DNA of 64,000 nucleotides from Seonamhaeicola maritimus. GTDB taxonomy: Bacteria > Bacteroidota > Bacteroidia > Flavobacteriales > Flavobacteriaceae. The translations under genes were made by a program, and so were the position numbers. The stretch is from the NCBI RefSeq assembly GCF_008056315.1, contig NZ_VRKQ01000010.1, forward strand, positions 1-64,000, in the 5' to 3' direction. Numbering within the stretch: the first letter of the stretch is position 1; every line of letters starts with the position of its first letter. Of the stretch, positions 27,262 through 36,136 are shown piece after piece. The notes under the pieces are model-generated. The model made no database searches, was not told the origin of the DNA, and saw only the letters and a program-made list of their open reading frames with translations.

Positions 27262-27966
27262 TTAATTTAGATTTATGAGCATTATAATTGCCATAACAAT
27301 CATAATACTGTTTTCAATAAATGTAGCTTTGGTCATTGGTAATTTTAATGCTGTACCTAAGCAAGCACATTGAATAGATTTTTTATTCAACAATGTTCTA
27401 GTAACTCCTATAGTTGTAATTCCCAAAATAATTAGGGTGGCAATTAATGCCATTGGAATTTCAATTCGCATTAAAAACATAATTCCAAGCGCCACTTCAA
27501 TAAACGGATATATCCAACTGTAAATAGGCATGACTTTAGCTAACGGGTCATACATTCTAAAAGATTGCGGAAAGCCTTTTAAATCTAAAAGTTTAAAAAA
27601 GCTAAAAACAATGTAAAAAAGCCCCATGAAGTCAAGCATAAAACTACCTGTATCCCATGGTTTAAAATTCAAAAGAACACTGGTTATAATGATATAGCCG
27701 AAGATCAAAAACAATGGAAATAACTGTTTTAATTCTGATTTTTCTTCAGACTGTATAAGTTCTTTATTTTCTGAAATGGCATATTTATCTGAAAGTGCTT
27801 CTTGTAGTTTTTTAACGGAAATCTTATGGCTCAATTCTAAAACCACTTGGGACGTTCTTAAATCTACAGATGCTTCTTGAACATCTGCTAGACTGCTCAA
27901 AGCTTCTTCAACTGAAGCTTTACAACCACTACAGGTCATTCCTGTAACTGTATATATCTGTTTCAT
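27262..27966 (-). CDS. HMA domain fused to a MauE/DoxX-like membrane domain
   Basis: This 234-residue protein has an HMA domain at the N-terminus (M-T-C12-S-G-C15). A linker follows at about 66-82 and then four to five membrane segments resembling MauE/DoxX. A second pair, C200-A-C202, lies in SIQCACLGTALKLP near the C-terminal helix. MauE-type proteins handle thiol-disulfide or metal chemistry in the membrane. The fusion suggests transfer of a metal ion or electrons across the inner membrane. It precedes the receptor gene by 60 nt. Confidence 0.85.
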   Translation of the reverse strand: MKQIYTVTGMTCSGCKASVEEALSSLADVQEASVDLRTSQVVLELSHKISVKKLQEALSDKYAISENKELIQSEEKSELKQLFPLFLIFGYIIITSVLLNFKPWDTGSFMLDFMGLFYIVFSFFKLLDLKGFPQSFRMYDPLAKVMPIYSWIYPFIEVALGIMFLMRIEIPMALIATLIILGITTIGVTRTLLNKKSIQCACLGTALKLPMTKATFIENSIMIVMAIIMLINLN

Positions 27967-28066
27967 TTTTGAAATAATTTTGATTTAATAATTCGTTATA
28001 TCTATAGAAAGATATTTAGTTTCTAGGCAGCCGAAATATTCAGCTAAACCAACAAGAATTAAAAAA

Positions 28067-28465
28067 TCAAATCAGGAAAACTTGGTCCAAAACACATATA
28101 TCTTTGACCAAATTGGGTGGTGAGTAATCTTTATGAGGAATTATTTTCTTAGGCTCCCCTTCAAAAAGATTAACATATGAATATACAAGTGAAGTAATAA
28201 ATAGTTGTTGTTCAAAATCTAAATCGTCAAAAGAAACAATTAGTTCATTCTGACCTTCAACAACATCAATTTCATCTTTACAGCAGGTTTTCTTTAAAGC
28301 CATTTCTTCGGTTTCCATATCACACTTTTCGGCCTCCGCAAAAAGAGATACATCAATCAAAGTATCGCCACAGAAATGTTTTTCAATAGTAACTGATATT
28401 GTTGAACATAGAACAAGCAGCGCCAAAGAAACAGCAAAACTTTTATGTAAAAATGATTTTATCAC
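28067..28465 (-). CDS. HYC_CC_PP family protein
   Basis: This 132-residue protein probably starts at GTG 28465 (MIKSFLHKSFAVSLALL); the upstream TTG lies within a promoter-like TATTTTTG. A hydrophobic N-terminus is followed by H30-F-C32, C48 and C61-C62, and by IIPHKDYSPPNL near the C-terminus. This H-x-C ... CC ... PP pattern names the family. It is often next to TonB receptors and metal proteins in Bacteroidota and its role is unknown. It is first in the group of metal genes on the minus strand. Confidence 0.78.
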   Translation of the reverse strand: MIKSFLHKSFAVSLALLVLCSTISVTIEKHFCGDTLIDVSLFAEAEKCDMETEEMALKKTCCKDEIDVVEGQNELIVSFDDLDFEQQLFITSLVYSYVNLFEGEPKKIIPHKDYSPPNLVKDICVLDQVFLI

Positions 28466-28533
28466 AATGCAAAAATACAAAACTTAGAAAGTTAAGCCTC
28501 TTATTTTATTAAATGATTAACATTTAAGAGAGG

Positions 28534-28962
28534 TTATTTCCTAAGTTTATGATAGTAAAAAGCTGGAATTAGAAGCAATAAAATTATGGGCTGTATTAAA
28601 AACCTACGTACATTAAAAAACATATAATAGTCTTCTTGTCTAGGGTTTACAACAAAATACATATAGGCCAACATTAGTAATACATAAGATCCAAAATAGA
28701 TAATCACTGAAAATTTAATAATGCTCTTACTCTTGAAAAAAACATATAAAATACTCAATGAAATAATGGCATTCAGCACATAACGAAACGTGGTAAACAC
28801 AACTAATTTGGCTACTTCTCGCCTTGGACTATCTATATATAAATAATCATTTTTAAAGAAAATCAAATAAGGGTCATAGAATAGAGCATCTTCAAAATAA
28901 CGAACCAAAATCAATAATCCAAAGAGTAAAAAAAGAACAATATATTTTACCGCCTTATTCAT
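28534..28962 (-). CDS. Exosortase F system-associated membrane protein
   Basis: This 142-residue protein has four hydrophobic segments (about 6-22, 50-70, 76-99, 124-138) and a conserved NPRQEDYYMFFNVRRFLIQP motif. It matches the small membrane protein that accompanies exosortase XrtF in Flavobacteria. ATG 28962 is chosen over the upstream TTG at 28974. It overlaps the end of xrtF by 8 nt. Its function is unknown but the strict linkage suggests a subunit or partner of the exosortase. Confidence 0.83.
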   Translation of the reverse strand: MNKAVKYIVLFLLFGLLILVRYFEDALFYDPYLIFFKNDYLYIDSPRREVAKLVVFTTFRYVLNAIISLSILYVFFKSKSIIKFSVIIYFGSYVLLMLAYMYFVVNPRQEDYYMFFNVRRFLIQPIILLLLIPAFYYHKLRK

Positions 28963-29506
28963 GTTGTTGTGCAATTTTTGAAAATCTATTTACCCACAAA
29001 ACCCAAAGCAATAGAACCATTCCATATATAATAGCCGGAAAAACTACGGTATGCAAAATGTTTTCATACTCCGGATAATGGTACAAACCTATGGTTAATA
29101 ATACAATTCTGAATAGATTAACTACGTACAACATAACACTACCAGATAGTATATATACAATTGTTGTTTTTATTTTTCCTGAAAAAGCAACTACAAAAGA
29201 CACAAATAAAATAATGACGCTAAAAGAATTGCAACCTTCAATAACCCTAGCCAAATATTTACCATTAAGAATAAGTTTCATTGAAGGCTCATTGGGGTGG
29301 GGAAGTATCTGAGACTGGTACCCAACTGTATTTAAAAGAATTTCTGTTTGTCTCGCTACTAAATTGGTAAAATAATCTGGATAATATTTTGTGCTTCCTG
29401 AATATCTCAAATATAAATCATACAACAGGGATAAAGCCCCATAAACAATTAAAAATGTAAGTATAAATTTTACAACCGCCTTATATTTTAAAAAGAGTGC
29501 CTTCAA
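28955..29506 (-). CDS. xrtF: Exosortase family protein XrtF
   Basis: This 183-residue integral membrane cysteine protease-like transpeptidase has Cys in VIEGCNS, Arg in NLFRIVLL and His in NILHTVVFP, the C/R/H triad of exosortases. Multiple membrane segments surround them. The start is taken as TTG 29506 (MKALFLKYKAVVKF). An open frame reaches a TTG at 29572, but that version would overlap the promoter of the divergent gene. XrtF should cleave and sort proteins with a C-terminal membrane anchor; its substrate signal is not evident here. Confidence 0.87.
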   Translation of the reverse strand: MKALFLKYKAVVKFILTFLIVYGALSLLYDLYLRYSGSTKYYPDYFTNLVARQTEILLNTVGYQSQILPHPNEPSMKLILNGKYLARVIEGCNSFSVIILFVSFVVAFSGKIKTTIVYILSGSVMLYVVNLFRIVLLTIGLYHYPEYENILHTVVFPAIIYGMVLLLWVLWVNRFSKIAQQHE

Positions 29507-29559
29507 ATAGCTATATAGATATATTGTAAATCTTAATTTCGAAATTACACCTTTTTGAA

Positions 29560-29567
29560 TACATTTG
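29560..29567 (+). promoter_or_regulatory. -7 element of the fRMsr gene
   Basis: TACATTTG matches TAnnTTTG exactly and lies 21 nt upstream of the ATG at 29589. No clear TTG is found at -33. Confidence 0.4.
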
Positions 29568-29588
29568 CTCAACTATTCACACATAAAT

Positions 29589-30044
29589 ATGATTTTTGAG
29601 AAATTAAAACCACAGGTTGAATTTATTATTTCTGAAACCAACAAACCGGTTGATACTCGTTTAATAAAAATTTGCAAACTTCTTGAAAAGCATATAAGCT
29701 ACTATAACTGGGTTGGTTTTTATTTTAGAAATGGCGGCAAAGAAGAACTCATTTTAGGGCCTTATATTGGTGAACCCACAGACCATACTGTAATTCCTTT
29801 TGGAAAGGGAATTTGCGGACAAGTTGCTGTGAGCAATGAAAATTTCGTGGTACCAGATGTATCTGCCCAGGATAACTATATAGCCTGCAGTATAACCGTT
29901 AAGGCTGAAATTGTCATTCCTATTTTTGTAAATGGCGAAAATATTGGTCAGATTGATATCGACTCCAATACCCCTGATCCTTTCACCGAAGCTGATGAAC
30001 GCTTTTTAGAGTTTGTTTGCGAAAAAGTGGCTGGAATTTTATAG
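29589..30044 (+). CDS. Free methionine-(R)-sulfoxide reductase, GAF type
   Basis: This 151-residue protein is a single GAF domain. C76 (GKGICGQVA) and C100 (NYIACSITVKAEIVIPI) fall at the positions of the catalytic and resolving cysteines of fRMsr, and the IGQIDIDS strand is typical. It reduces free Met-R-sulfoxide in the cytoplasm. ATG 29589 is chosen; the longer reading starts at a TTG inside the promoter. It is divergent from xrtF. Confidence 0.88.
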   Translation: MIFEKLKPQVEFIISETNKPVDTRLIKICKLLEKHISYYNWVGFYFRNGGKEELILGPYIGEPTDHTVIPFGKGICGQVAVSNENFVVPDVSAQDNYIACSITVKAEIVIPIFVNGENIGQIDIDSNTPDPFTEADERFLEFVCEKVAGIL

Positions 30045-30124
30045 ATATTAACAACTCTTTCTTTTCGATAAAAAAACAGCTTCATTTTTCAGAATTGTTA
30101 AGCTGATATTTTACTTGAAATAAC

Positions 30125-30132
30125 TACTTTTG
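30125..30132 (+). promoter_or_regulatory. -7 element of purH
   Basis: TACTTTTG matches TAnnTTTG and lies 35 nt upstream of the purH ATG. A TTG lies 27 nt further upstream, more than the usual spacing. Confidence 0.38.
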
Positions 30133-30167
30133 CGTTTTATTACAAATCGCATTAAAATTCAGCAGGA

Positions 30168-31700
30168 ATGAGCAACGAAAAAACCATTAAATCAGCATTA
30201 ATTTCAGTTTTTAGTAAAGACGGATTAGAACCAATTGTTAAAAAATTAGATGAACAAGGTGTAACCATTTACTCAACAGGTGGTACCGAAAAATTCATAA
30301 ATGATTTAGGTGTTGAAGTTGTTCCTGTAGAAGACATAACATCTTACCCCTCTATTTTGGGCGGACGTGTAAAAACATTACACCCAAAGGTGTTTGGAGG
30401 TATCTTGAACAGACAAAACCATGATGGTGATGTTGCCGAATTAGTGGAATACGATATCCCTCAAATTGATGTAGTTATTGTTGATTTATACCCATTTGAA
30501 AAAACAGTTGCTTCTGGAGCTAGTAATCAGGACATTATTGAGAAAATTGATATAGGTGGCATTTCTTTAATTAGGGCTGCTGCTAAAAATTATGCCGATG
30601 TAATTTGTGTGTCCTCTGTTGATGATTACGCTGAATTTTTAGAATTAATATCGGCTAATAACGGTACTATTTCAGAAGAAGACAGAAAGCGTTTTGCTGG
30701 TAAAGCCTTTAATGTTTCATCCCACTATGATACAGCAATTTTCAATTATTTCAATCAAGAACATAATGAAGCAGCGTTAAAAATTAGTGAAACAAAAGGT
30801 AAAGTTTTACGTTATGGTGAGAACCCTCATCAAAAAGGGTTTTTCTTCGGGAATTTTGATGAGTTATTCACTAAACTTCATGGTAAAGAGCTAAGTTACA
30901 ACAATCTATTAGACGTTGATGCTGCCGTAAACTTGATGTTAGAATTTAAAAACGACGCACCCACTTTTGCCATCTTAAAACACAACAATGCTTGTGGCTT
31001 AGCGCAACGTGATAATTTACACCAGGCCTATGTTGACGCTTTAGCTGGTGATCCGGTTTCTGCTTTTGGAGGTGTTTTAATTAGTAATACCGAGATTGAT
31101 TTAGCTACGGCTGAAGAGATTCATAAATTATTCTGTGAAGTTGTAATAGCTCCTTCTTTTGCTTCTGATGCATTAGAAGTATTAAAAGGCAAAAAGAATA
31201 GAATTTTATTAGAAATTCATGATGTTGAAATGCCAAAAATGAACGTAAGAAGTTGTTTAAATGGTGTTTTACTTCAAGACAGAAATAATATTACTGATAA
31301 AGCTGAAGACCTAAAGAGTGTAACAAACATAACTCCTACCAATTCTCAAATTGAAGACTTACTATTTGCTTCGAAAATTTGTAAACATACCAAATCTAAC
31401 ACTATTGTTTTAGCTAAAAACAAGCAGTTATGCGCTAGCGGAACTGGGCAAACCAGTCGTGTAGATGCTTTACAGCAAGCTATTCATAAAGCAAGTTCTT
31501 TTAATTTTGATTTGAACGGAGCTGCTATGGCCAGTGATGCATTTTTCCCTTTCCCTGATTGTGTTGAGATTGCTAAAAACGCTGGAATTACTTCCGTTAT
31601 TCAACCAGGCGGCTCAATAAAAGATCAATTAAGCATTGATTACTGTAACGAAAATGATGTGGCCATGGTTATGACTGGAACACGTCATTTCAAACATTAA
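30168..31700 (+). CDS. purH: Bifunctional AICAR formyltransferase / IMP cyclohydrolase
   Basis: This 510-residue enzyme carries out the last two steps of IMP synthesis. The N-terminal IMP cyclohydrolase has STGGTEKFI and the GGRVKTLHPKVFGGIL motif. The C-terminal AICAR transformylase has KHNNACGLA, DPVSAFGGVL and SDAFFPFPD. It is full length and precedes the mreB gene by 169 nt, probably as a separate unit. Confidence 0.97.
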   Translation: MSNEKTIKSALISVFSKDGLEPIVKKLDEQGVTIYSTGGTEKFINDLGVEVVPVEDITSYPSILGGRVKTLHPKVFGGILNRQNHDGDVAELVEYDIPQIDVVIVDLYPFEKTVASGASNQDIIEKIDIGGISLIRAAAKNYADVICVSSVDDYAEFLELISANNGTISEEDRKRFAGKAFNVSSHYDTAIFNYFNQEHNEAALKISETKGKVLRYGENPHQKGFFFGNFDELFTKLHGKELSYNNLLDVDAAVNLMLEFKNDAPTFAILKHNNACGLAQRDNLHQAYVDALAGDPVSAFGGVLISNTEIDLATAEEIHKLFCEVVIAPSFASDALEVLKGKKNRILLEIHDVEMPKMNVRSCLNGVLLQDRNNITDKAEDLKSVTNITPTNSQIEDLLFASKICKHTKSNTIVLAKNKQLCASGTGQTSRVDALQQAIHKASSFNFDLNGAAMASDAFFPFPDCVEIAKNAGITSVIQPGGSIKDQLSIDYCNENDVAMVMTGTRHFKH

Positions 31701-31869
31701 TTTGAGTTAAAAAACGAAAAACCTATAGTCTGAAAATCGATAAAAGACGTATAACAATCAAATGCCTAAAATTAATAGCATTTTCAATGCTTTGATAGGG
31801 CGTATATTTAGTAACTTTTATTACATTTACAAGATTTCGTTTACTAACCCAATAAACCACTAAAAATAC

Positions 31870-32898
31870 ATGGGCTTTTTTGACTTCCTAACCGAAGAAA
31901 TAGCAATAGACTTAGGTACTGCAAATACGCTTATTATTCATAACGACAAAGTTGTAGTTGATTCTCCCTCAATTGTAGCAAGAGATAGAATTACTGGAAA
32001 AATAATTGCGGTAGGACAGGAAGCTAGTTTAATGCAAGGAAAAACTCATGAGAATATAAAAACTATTAGACCACTAAAAGATGGTGTAATTGCAGACTTT
32101 GATGCTTCAGAGCAAATGATAAGTATGTTTATTAAGAACATACCAGCACTAAAAAAGAAGTTCTTTACACCTGCTCTTAGGATGGTTATTTGTATTCCTT
32201 CAGGAATTACTGAAGTTGAAATGCGTGCGGTAAAAGAAAGTGCTGAACGTGTTAACGGAAAAGAAGTTTATTTAATACATGAACCAATGGCTGCAGCTAT
32301 TGGTATTGGGGTTGACATCATGCAACCTAAAGGAAACATGGTAGTTGATATAGGTGGTGGAACAACGGAAATTGCAGTCATTGCACTTGGTGGAATTGTT
32401 TGTGATAAATCGGTTAAAATTGCAGGTGATGTTTTCACAAATGATATTGTTTATTACATGCGTACACAACACAACTTATACGTTGGAGAACGTACTGCTG
32501 AAAAGATAAAAATTCAAATTGGTGCGGCCACTGAAGATTTAGAATTACCGCCAGAAGACATGAGTGTTCAAGGACGTGATTTACTTACTGGTAAACCTAA
32601 ACAAGTAACAATTTCTTATAGAGAGATTGCTAAAGCTTTGGATAAATCTATTTTGCGTATTGAAGATGCCGTTATGGAAACTTTATCTCAAACACCGCCG
32701 GAATTAGCTGCAGATATTTATAATACTGGCATATATCTTGCTGGTGGAGGTTCCATGTTGCGAGGTTTAGACAAACGTTTATCTCAAAAAACAGATTTAC
32801 CAGTTTATATAGCAGAAGACCCTTTACGTGCCGTAGTTAGAGGTACAGGAATTACACTTAAAAATTTACCTAAATACAAAAGTGTATTGATAAAATAG
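31870..32898 (+). CDS. mreB: Rod shape-determining protein MreB
   Basis: This 342-residue bacterial actin has the phosphate-1 loop IDLGTANTLI and the central DIGGGTTEIAVIALGG, plus AGGGSMLRGLDKRL. It forms membrane-bound filaments that direct the elongation machinery. It starts the mreB-C-D-mrdA-rodA operon and is followed by mreC after 10 nt. Confidence 0.98.
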   Translation: MGFFDFLTEEIAIDLGTANTLIIHNDKVVVDSPSIVARDRITGKIIAVGQEASLMQGKTHENIKTIRPLKDGVIADFDASEQMISMFIKNIPALKKKFFTPALRMVICIPSGITEVEMRAVKESAERVNGKEVYLIHEPMAAAIGIGVDIMQPKGNMVVDIGGGTTEIAVIALGGIVCDKSVKIAGDVFTNDIVYYMRTQHNLYVGERTAEKIKIQIGAATEDLELPPEDMSVQGRDLLTGKPKQVTISYREIAKALDKSILRIEDAVMETLSQTPPELAADIYNTGIYLAGGGSMLRGLDKRLSQKTDLPVYIAEDPLRAVVRGTGITLKNLPKYKSVLIK

Positions 32899-32908
32899 GG
32901 CTTAAAGC

Positions 32909-33721
32909 ATGCAGCAGATTATAAATTTTATAATACGGAACAAAAATTTCCTATTGTTCTTATCGCTGTTTTTTATTTCAATTGTATTTACCATTCAATC
33001 ACACTCTTATCACAAGAGTAAATTTATAAATTCTGCCAATTTTTTAAGTGGCGGTATTTACAATTCGGTAAACGACATCAGTGGTTATTTCAACCTTAAA
33101 TCTCAAAACCAATTACTTTCTGAAGAAAACAATAGGTTAAAAGAATTACTTTTTAATATTGATAAAAATAAAGATTCAGTCTTTACAAACAACACCTCTT
33201 TTGAACAAGCCTATAAATTTTACCCTGCAAACATTATAAAAAACAACTTTTCTTTAACCGACAATATTCTAACTATAAACAAAGGCAAAAGAGATAGTAT
33301 AAAAGAAGATTTTGGCGTAATAACTACCAAGGGCATTGTTGGTATTGTTGACAAAACTAGCAACCGCTTTGGAACGGTAATATCAATTTTAAATACTAAT
33401 AGCAGGATTAGTGCACAATTAAAAAAATCAGGGCACTTAGGGTCTTTAAAATGGAACGGCAAAAGCTCTGAACTAGTTCAGCTTGTTGACATTCAAATTA
33501 ATGCCAATTTGAAAAAAGGGGACACTATCATAACATCCGGACAATCGTCTATTTTCCCAAAGAATATTGGTATAGGAACCATTCAAGATTTTAATAATGA
33601 TGCCGCCGGAAATTTTTATGAGATAAACGTGAAACTATTCAATGACATGACCAACTTAGAACATGTTTATCTTATAGAGAACATACATAGAGAAGAAATA
33701 AATACACTTTTAAATGAATAA
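32909..33721 (+). CDS. mreC: Rod shape-determining protein MreC
   Basis: This 270-residue inner-membrane protein has one N-terminal membrane helix (about 12-27), a coiled coil (about 65-90) and the MreC beta domain, with NKGKRDSIKEDFGVITTKGIVGIV and GDTIITSGQSSIFPKNIGIG. It links MreB to PBP2. It overlaps mreD by 8 nt. Confidence 0.95.
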   Translation: MQQIINFIIRNKNFLLFLSLFFISIVFTIQSHSYHKSKFINSANFLSGGIYNSVNDISGYFNLKSQNQLLSEENNRLKELLFNIDKNKDSVFTNNTSFEQAYKFYPANIIKNNFSLTDNILTINKGKRDSIKEDFGVITTKGIVGIVDKTSNRFGTVISILNTNSRISAQLKKSGHLGSLKWNGKSSELVQLVDIQINANLKKGDTIITSGQSSIFPKNIGIGTIQDFNNDAAGNFYEINVKLFNDMTNLEHVYLIENIHREEINTLLNE

Positions 33722-34220
33722 TGCTATTACTGGAAATATAATTCGTTTCATAGCATTAGTATTAGTGCAGGTCATCATTTTTAACAACATAAACTTTCTG
33801 GGTTACATAAACCCCTATGTTTACATTTTATTTATAGCATTTTTCCCTGTTAAGAACAACAGATTAGTACTTATTTTAGTAAGCTTTATTTTAGGTCTAT
33901 CAATTGACATGTTTTTAGATTCAGGTGGCATTCATGCTGGGGCAAGTGTTTTTATAGCCTATGTTAGACCTTTACTTTTAAAATCATCTTTCGGTATGAT
34001 ATATGAGCACCAAACAGTCAGGTTTGGATCTGTCGATTTTGGTTCAAAACTTATCTATATTTCTTTATTAGTGCCGTTGCATCATATTGTTTTGTTTTCA
34101 TTAGAAATATTTAATATTTCCAACATACTTTTAATACTTGAAAAAACGTTATTCTCAAGTATATTTACTATTTTATTGAGTATAATTATATCTGTTATTT
34201 TTAGTAGAAAAACTAAATGA
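33714..34220 (+). CDS. mreD: Rod shape-determining protein MreD
   Basis: This 168-residue protein has about five membrane helices and almost no soluble part, as expected for MreD. GLSIDMFLDSGGIHAGASVFIAYVRP is the conserved family segment. It overlaps mreC by 8 nt and mrdA by 4 nt (ATGA), indicating tight translational coupling. Confidence 0.92.
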   Translation: MNNAITGNIIRFIALVLVQVIIFNNINFLGYINPYVYILFIAFFPVKNNRLVLILVSFILGLSIDMFLDSGGIHAGASVFIAYVRPLLLKSSFGMIYEHQTVRFGSVDFGSKLIYISLLVPLHHIVLFSLEIFNISNILLILEKTLFSSIFTILLSIIISVIFSRKTK

Positions 34221-36136
34221 GACAATTTTTACTTTTTGCTTCTATAATTTTTGTTGGGCTTTTATTCATTTCAAGACTATTCTACTTGCAAATTTACACT
34301 TCAAGTGGACACGATTTGTATGAAGATAATGCTATTAGAAAAGTTTACGAATACCCGAAGAGAGGTTTTGTTTACGACAGAAATGGAGAGCTTTTAGTCT
34401 CAAACCAACCTTCATATGATGTCATGGTGATTCCACGAGAAGTAGAGCCTCTGGATACTATTGAGTTTTGCAGTCTTCTGAAAATTGATAAAGAAAATTT
34501 TTTAAAAACTTATAAAAGGGCTAGAAATTACTCTCCAAGACTTCCTTCCGTTTTCGTTTCGCATTTATCAAAAGAAGATTATGCTGTTTTACAGGAAAAA
34601 ATGCGAAAGTTTAAAGGGTTTTATATTCAAAAAAGGTCTTTACGAGATTACCAAACCACTATTGGCGCCAATGTTTTGGGTTATATAGCTGAAGTTAATC
34701 AAAGAGAGATTAAAAATGATGGCTATTATTTAAGCGGTGATATTATTGGGAAACAAGGTATTGAAAAGTCTTATGAAAATGAATTAAGAGGCATTAAGGG
34801 CGTAAAATTTATCCAAAAAGACAGATTCAACAGAGATATTGGTCCCTATAAAAATGGTGAAAAAGACACCATACCAATTCCTGGAAAAGATGTCACCATT
34901 ACCATTGATGCTGAACTCCAGGAATACGGAGAATTTCTGATGAAAAATAAGGTTGGAGGTATTGTGGCTATAGAACCCCAAAGTGGAGAAATATTGAGTT
35001 TGATATCAGCGCCTTCATATAACCCAAATTTGCTTGTAGGAAGAAAAAGGTCTGGAAATTACACTAAATTAAATAAAGATTCTATCCACCTTCCTTTAAT
35101 TGATAAAGGTCTTTTAAGAATGCATGAACCAGGTTCACCTTTTAAAACTCTTATAGCGTTGACTGCATTACAGGAAGGTGCTATAGATGAACAAACTTCA
35201 ATTAGGTGTTCTGGAGCATACCATTATGGCGGTAGCAGACCCATGGGGTGCCACTGTGGAGGAGGTACTAGAGTACTTAATAATGGTATTTCAAAATCAT
35301 GCAATTCATATTTTGCTAATGCCTTCAGAAAAACTATTGACAAATATAACAATGCTACTGAAGGGATGAATGTTTGGAGTAGCCATATTAAAAGTTTCGG
35401 CTTAGGTGAATATTTGGGCTATGATCTTTCTATTGGCAAAAAAGGAAATATTCCTGATGGCTCTTATTATGACAAGTGGTATCCTGATTTTAGATGGGGA
35501 TCAACAACCATTATTTCGAATTCAATTGGTCAAGGAGAAGTATTAGTCACCCCTATTCAGTTAGCAAATGTAATGGCTACCATAGCAAATAGAGGTCATT
35601 ATTTTACACCTCACATCATTAAAAAAATTGAAAATGACACCATACCTTCTAAATACACAAATAAACACGAAACATCAATAGATAAACACCATTTTGAACC
35701 TATTATTGAAGGTTTACATGATGTTTATGGACCTAACGGTACAGCTTGGTTTTTAAATGCCTCTGGAATTGAAATTTGTGGTAAAACTGGAACTGCAGAA
35801 AACTTTACTAAAATTGATGGAGAACGAAAGCAGTTAACCGATCATTCTATTTTTGTAGCATTTGCTCCTAAAGATAACCCGCAAATTGCTCTTGCCATAC
35901 TGGTTGAAAACGGCTATTACGGCGCACGATTTGCAGGTAGAATTGCTACTTTAATGATTGAAAAATACATTAATAGGAAAATAACTAGAAAAGATCTTGA
36001 AAATTGGATTCTAACCTACACACTAGAACATGAATACATCAAACCGTTTCTTGGAGAACCATTCGAAATAAATGCAAAATCTGGAATGATGACCGTTGAA
36101 CAATATGATCGTATTTTAGCAGAAAGAGAACAATAA
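34217..36136 (+). CDS. mrdA: Penicillin-binding protein 2 (elongasome transpeptidase)
   Basis: This 639-residue class B PBP has an N-terminal membrane helix, a pedestal domain and a transpeptidase domain with S307-x-x-K310 (GSPFK), S361-C-N363 and K523-T-G. It cross-links peptidoglycan during elongation together with RodA. It overlaps mreD by 4 nt and its stop abuts the rodA ATG. Confidence 0.97.
   Translation: MRQFLLFASIIFVGLLFISRLFYLQIYTSSGHDLYEDNAIRKVYEYPKRGFVYDRNGELLVSNQPSYDVMVIPREVEPLDTIEFCSLLKIDKENFLKTYKRARNYSPRLPSVFVSHLSKEDYAVLQEKMRKFKGFYIQKRSLRDYQTTIGANVLGYIAEVNQREIKNDGYYLSGDIIGKQGIEKSYENELRGIKGVKFIQKDRFNRDIGPYKNGEKDTIPIPGKDVTITIDAELQEYGEFLMKNKVGGIVAIEPQSGEILSLISAPSYNPNLLVGRKRSGNYTKLNKDSIHLPLIDKGLLRMHEPGSPFKTLIALTALQEGAIDEQTSIRCSGAYHYGGSRPMGCHCGGGTRVLNNGISKSCNSYFANAFRKTIDKYNNATEGMNVWSSHIKSFGLGEYLGYDLSIGKKGNIPDGSYYDKWYPDFRWGSTTIISNSIGQGEVLVTPIQLANVMATIANRGHYFTPHIIKKIENDTIPSKYTNKHETSIDKHHFEPIIEGLHDVYGPNGTAWFLNASGIEICGKTGTAENFTKIDGERKQLTDHSIFVAFAPKDNPQIALAILVENGYYGARFAGRIATLMIEKYINRKITRKDLENWILTYTLEHEYIKPFLGEPFEINAKSGMMTVEQYDRILAEREQ

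Noticed and set aside
28466-28480. TTG start at 28480 for the HYC_CC_PP gene
   Set aside because: It lies within a promoter-like TATTTTTG and adds five residues not seen in homologues; GTG 28465 gives a normal signal-like N-terminus.
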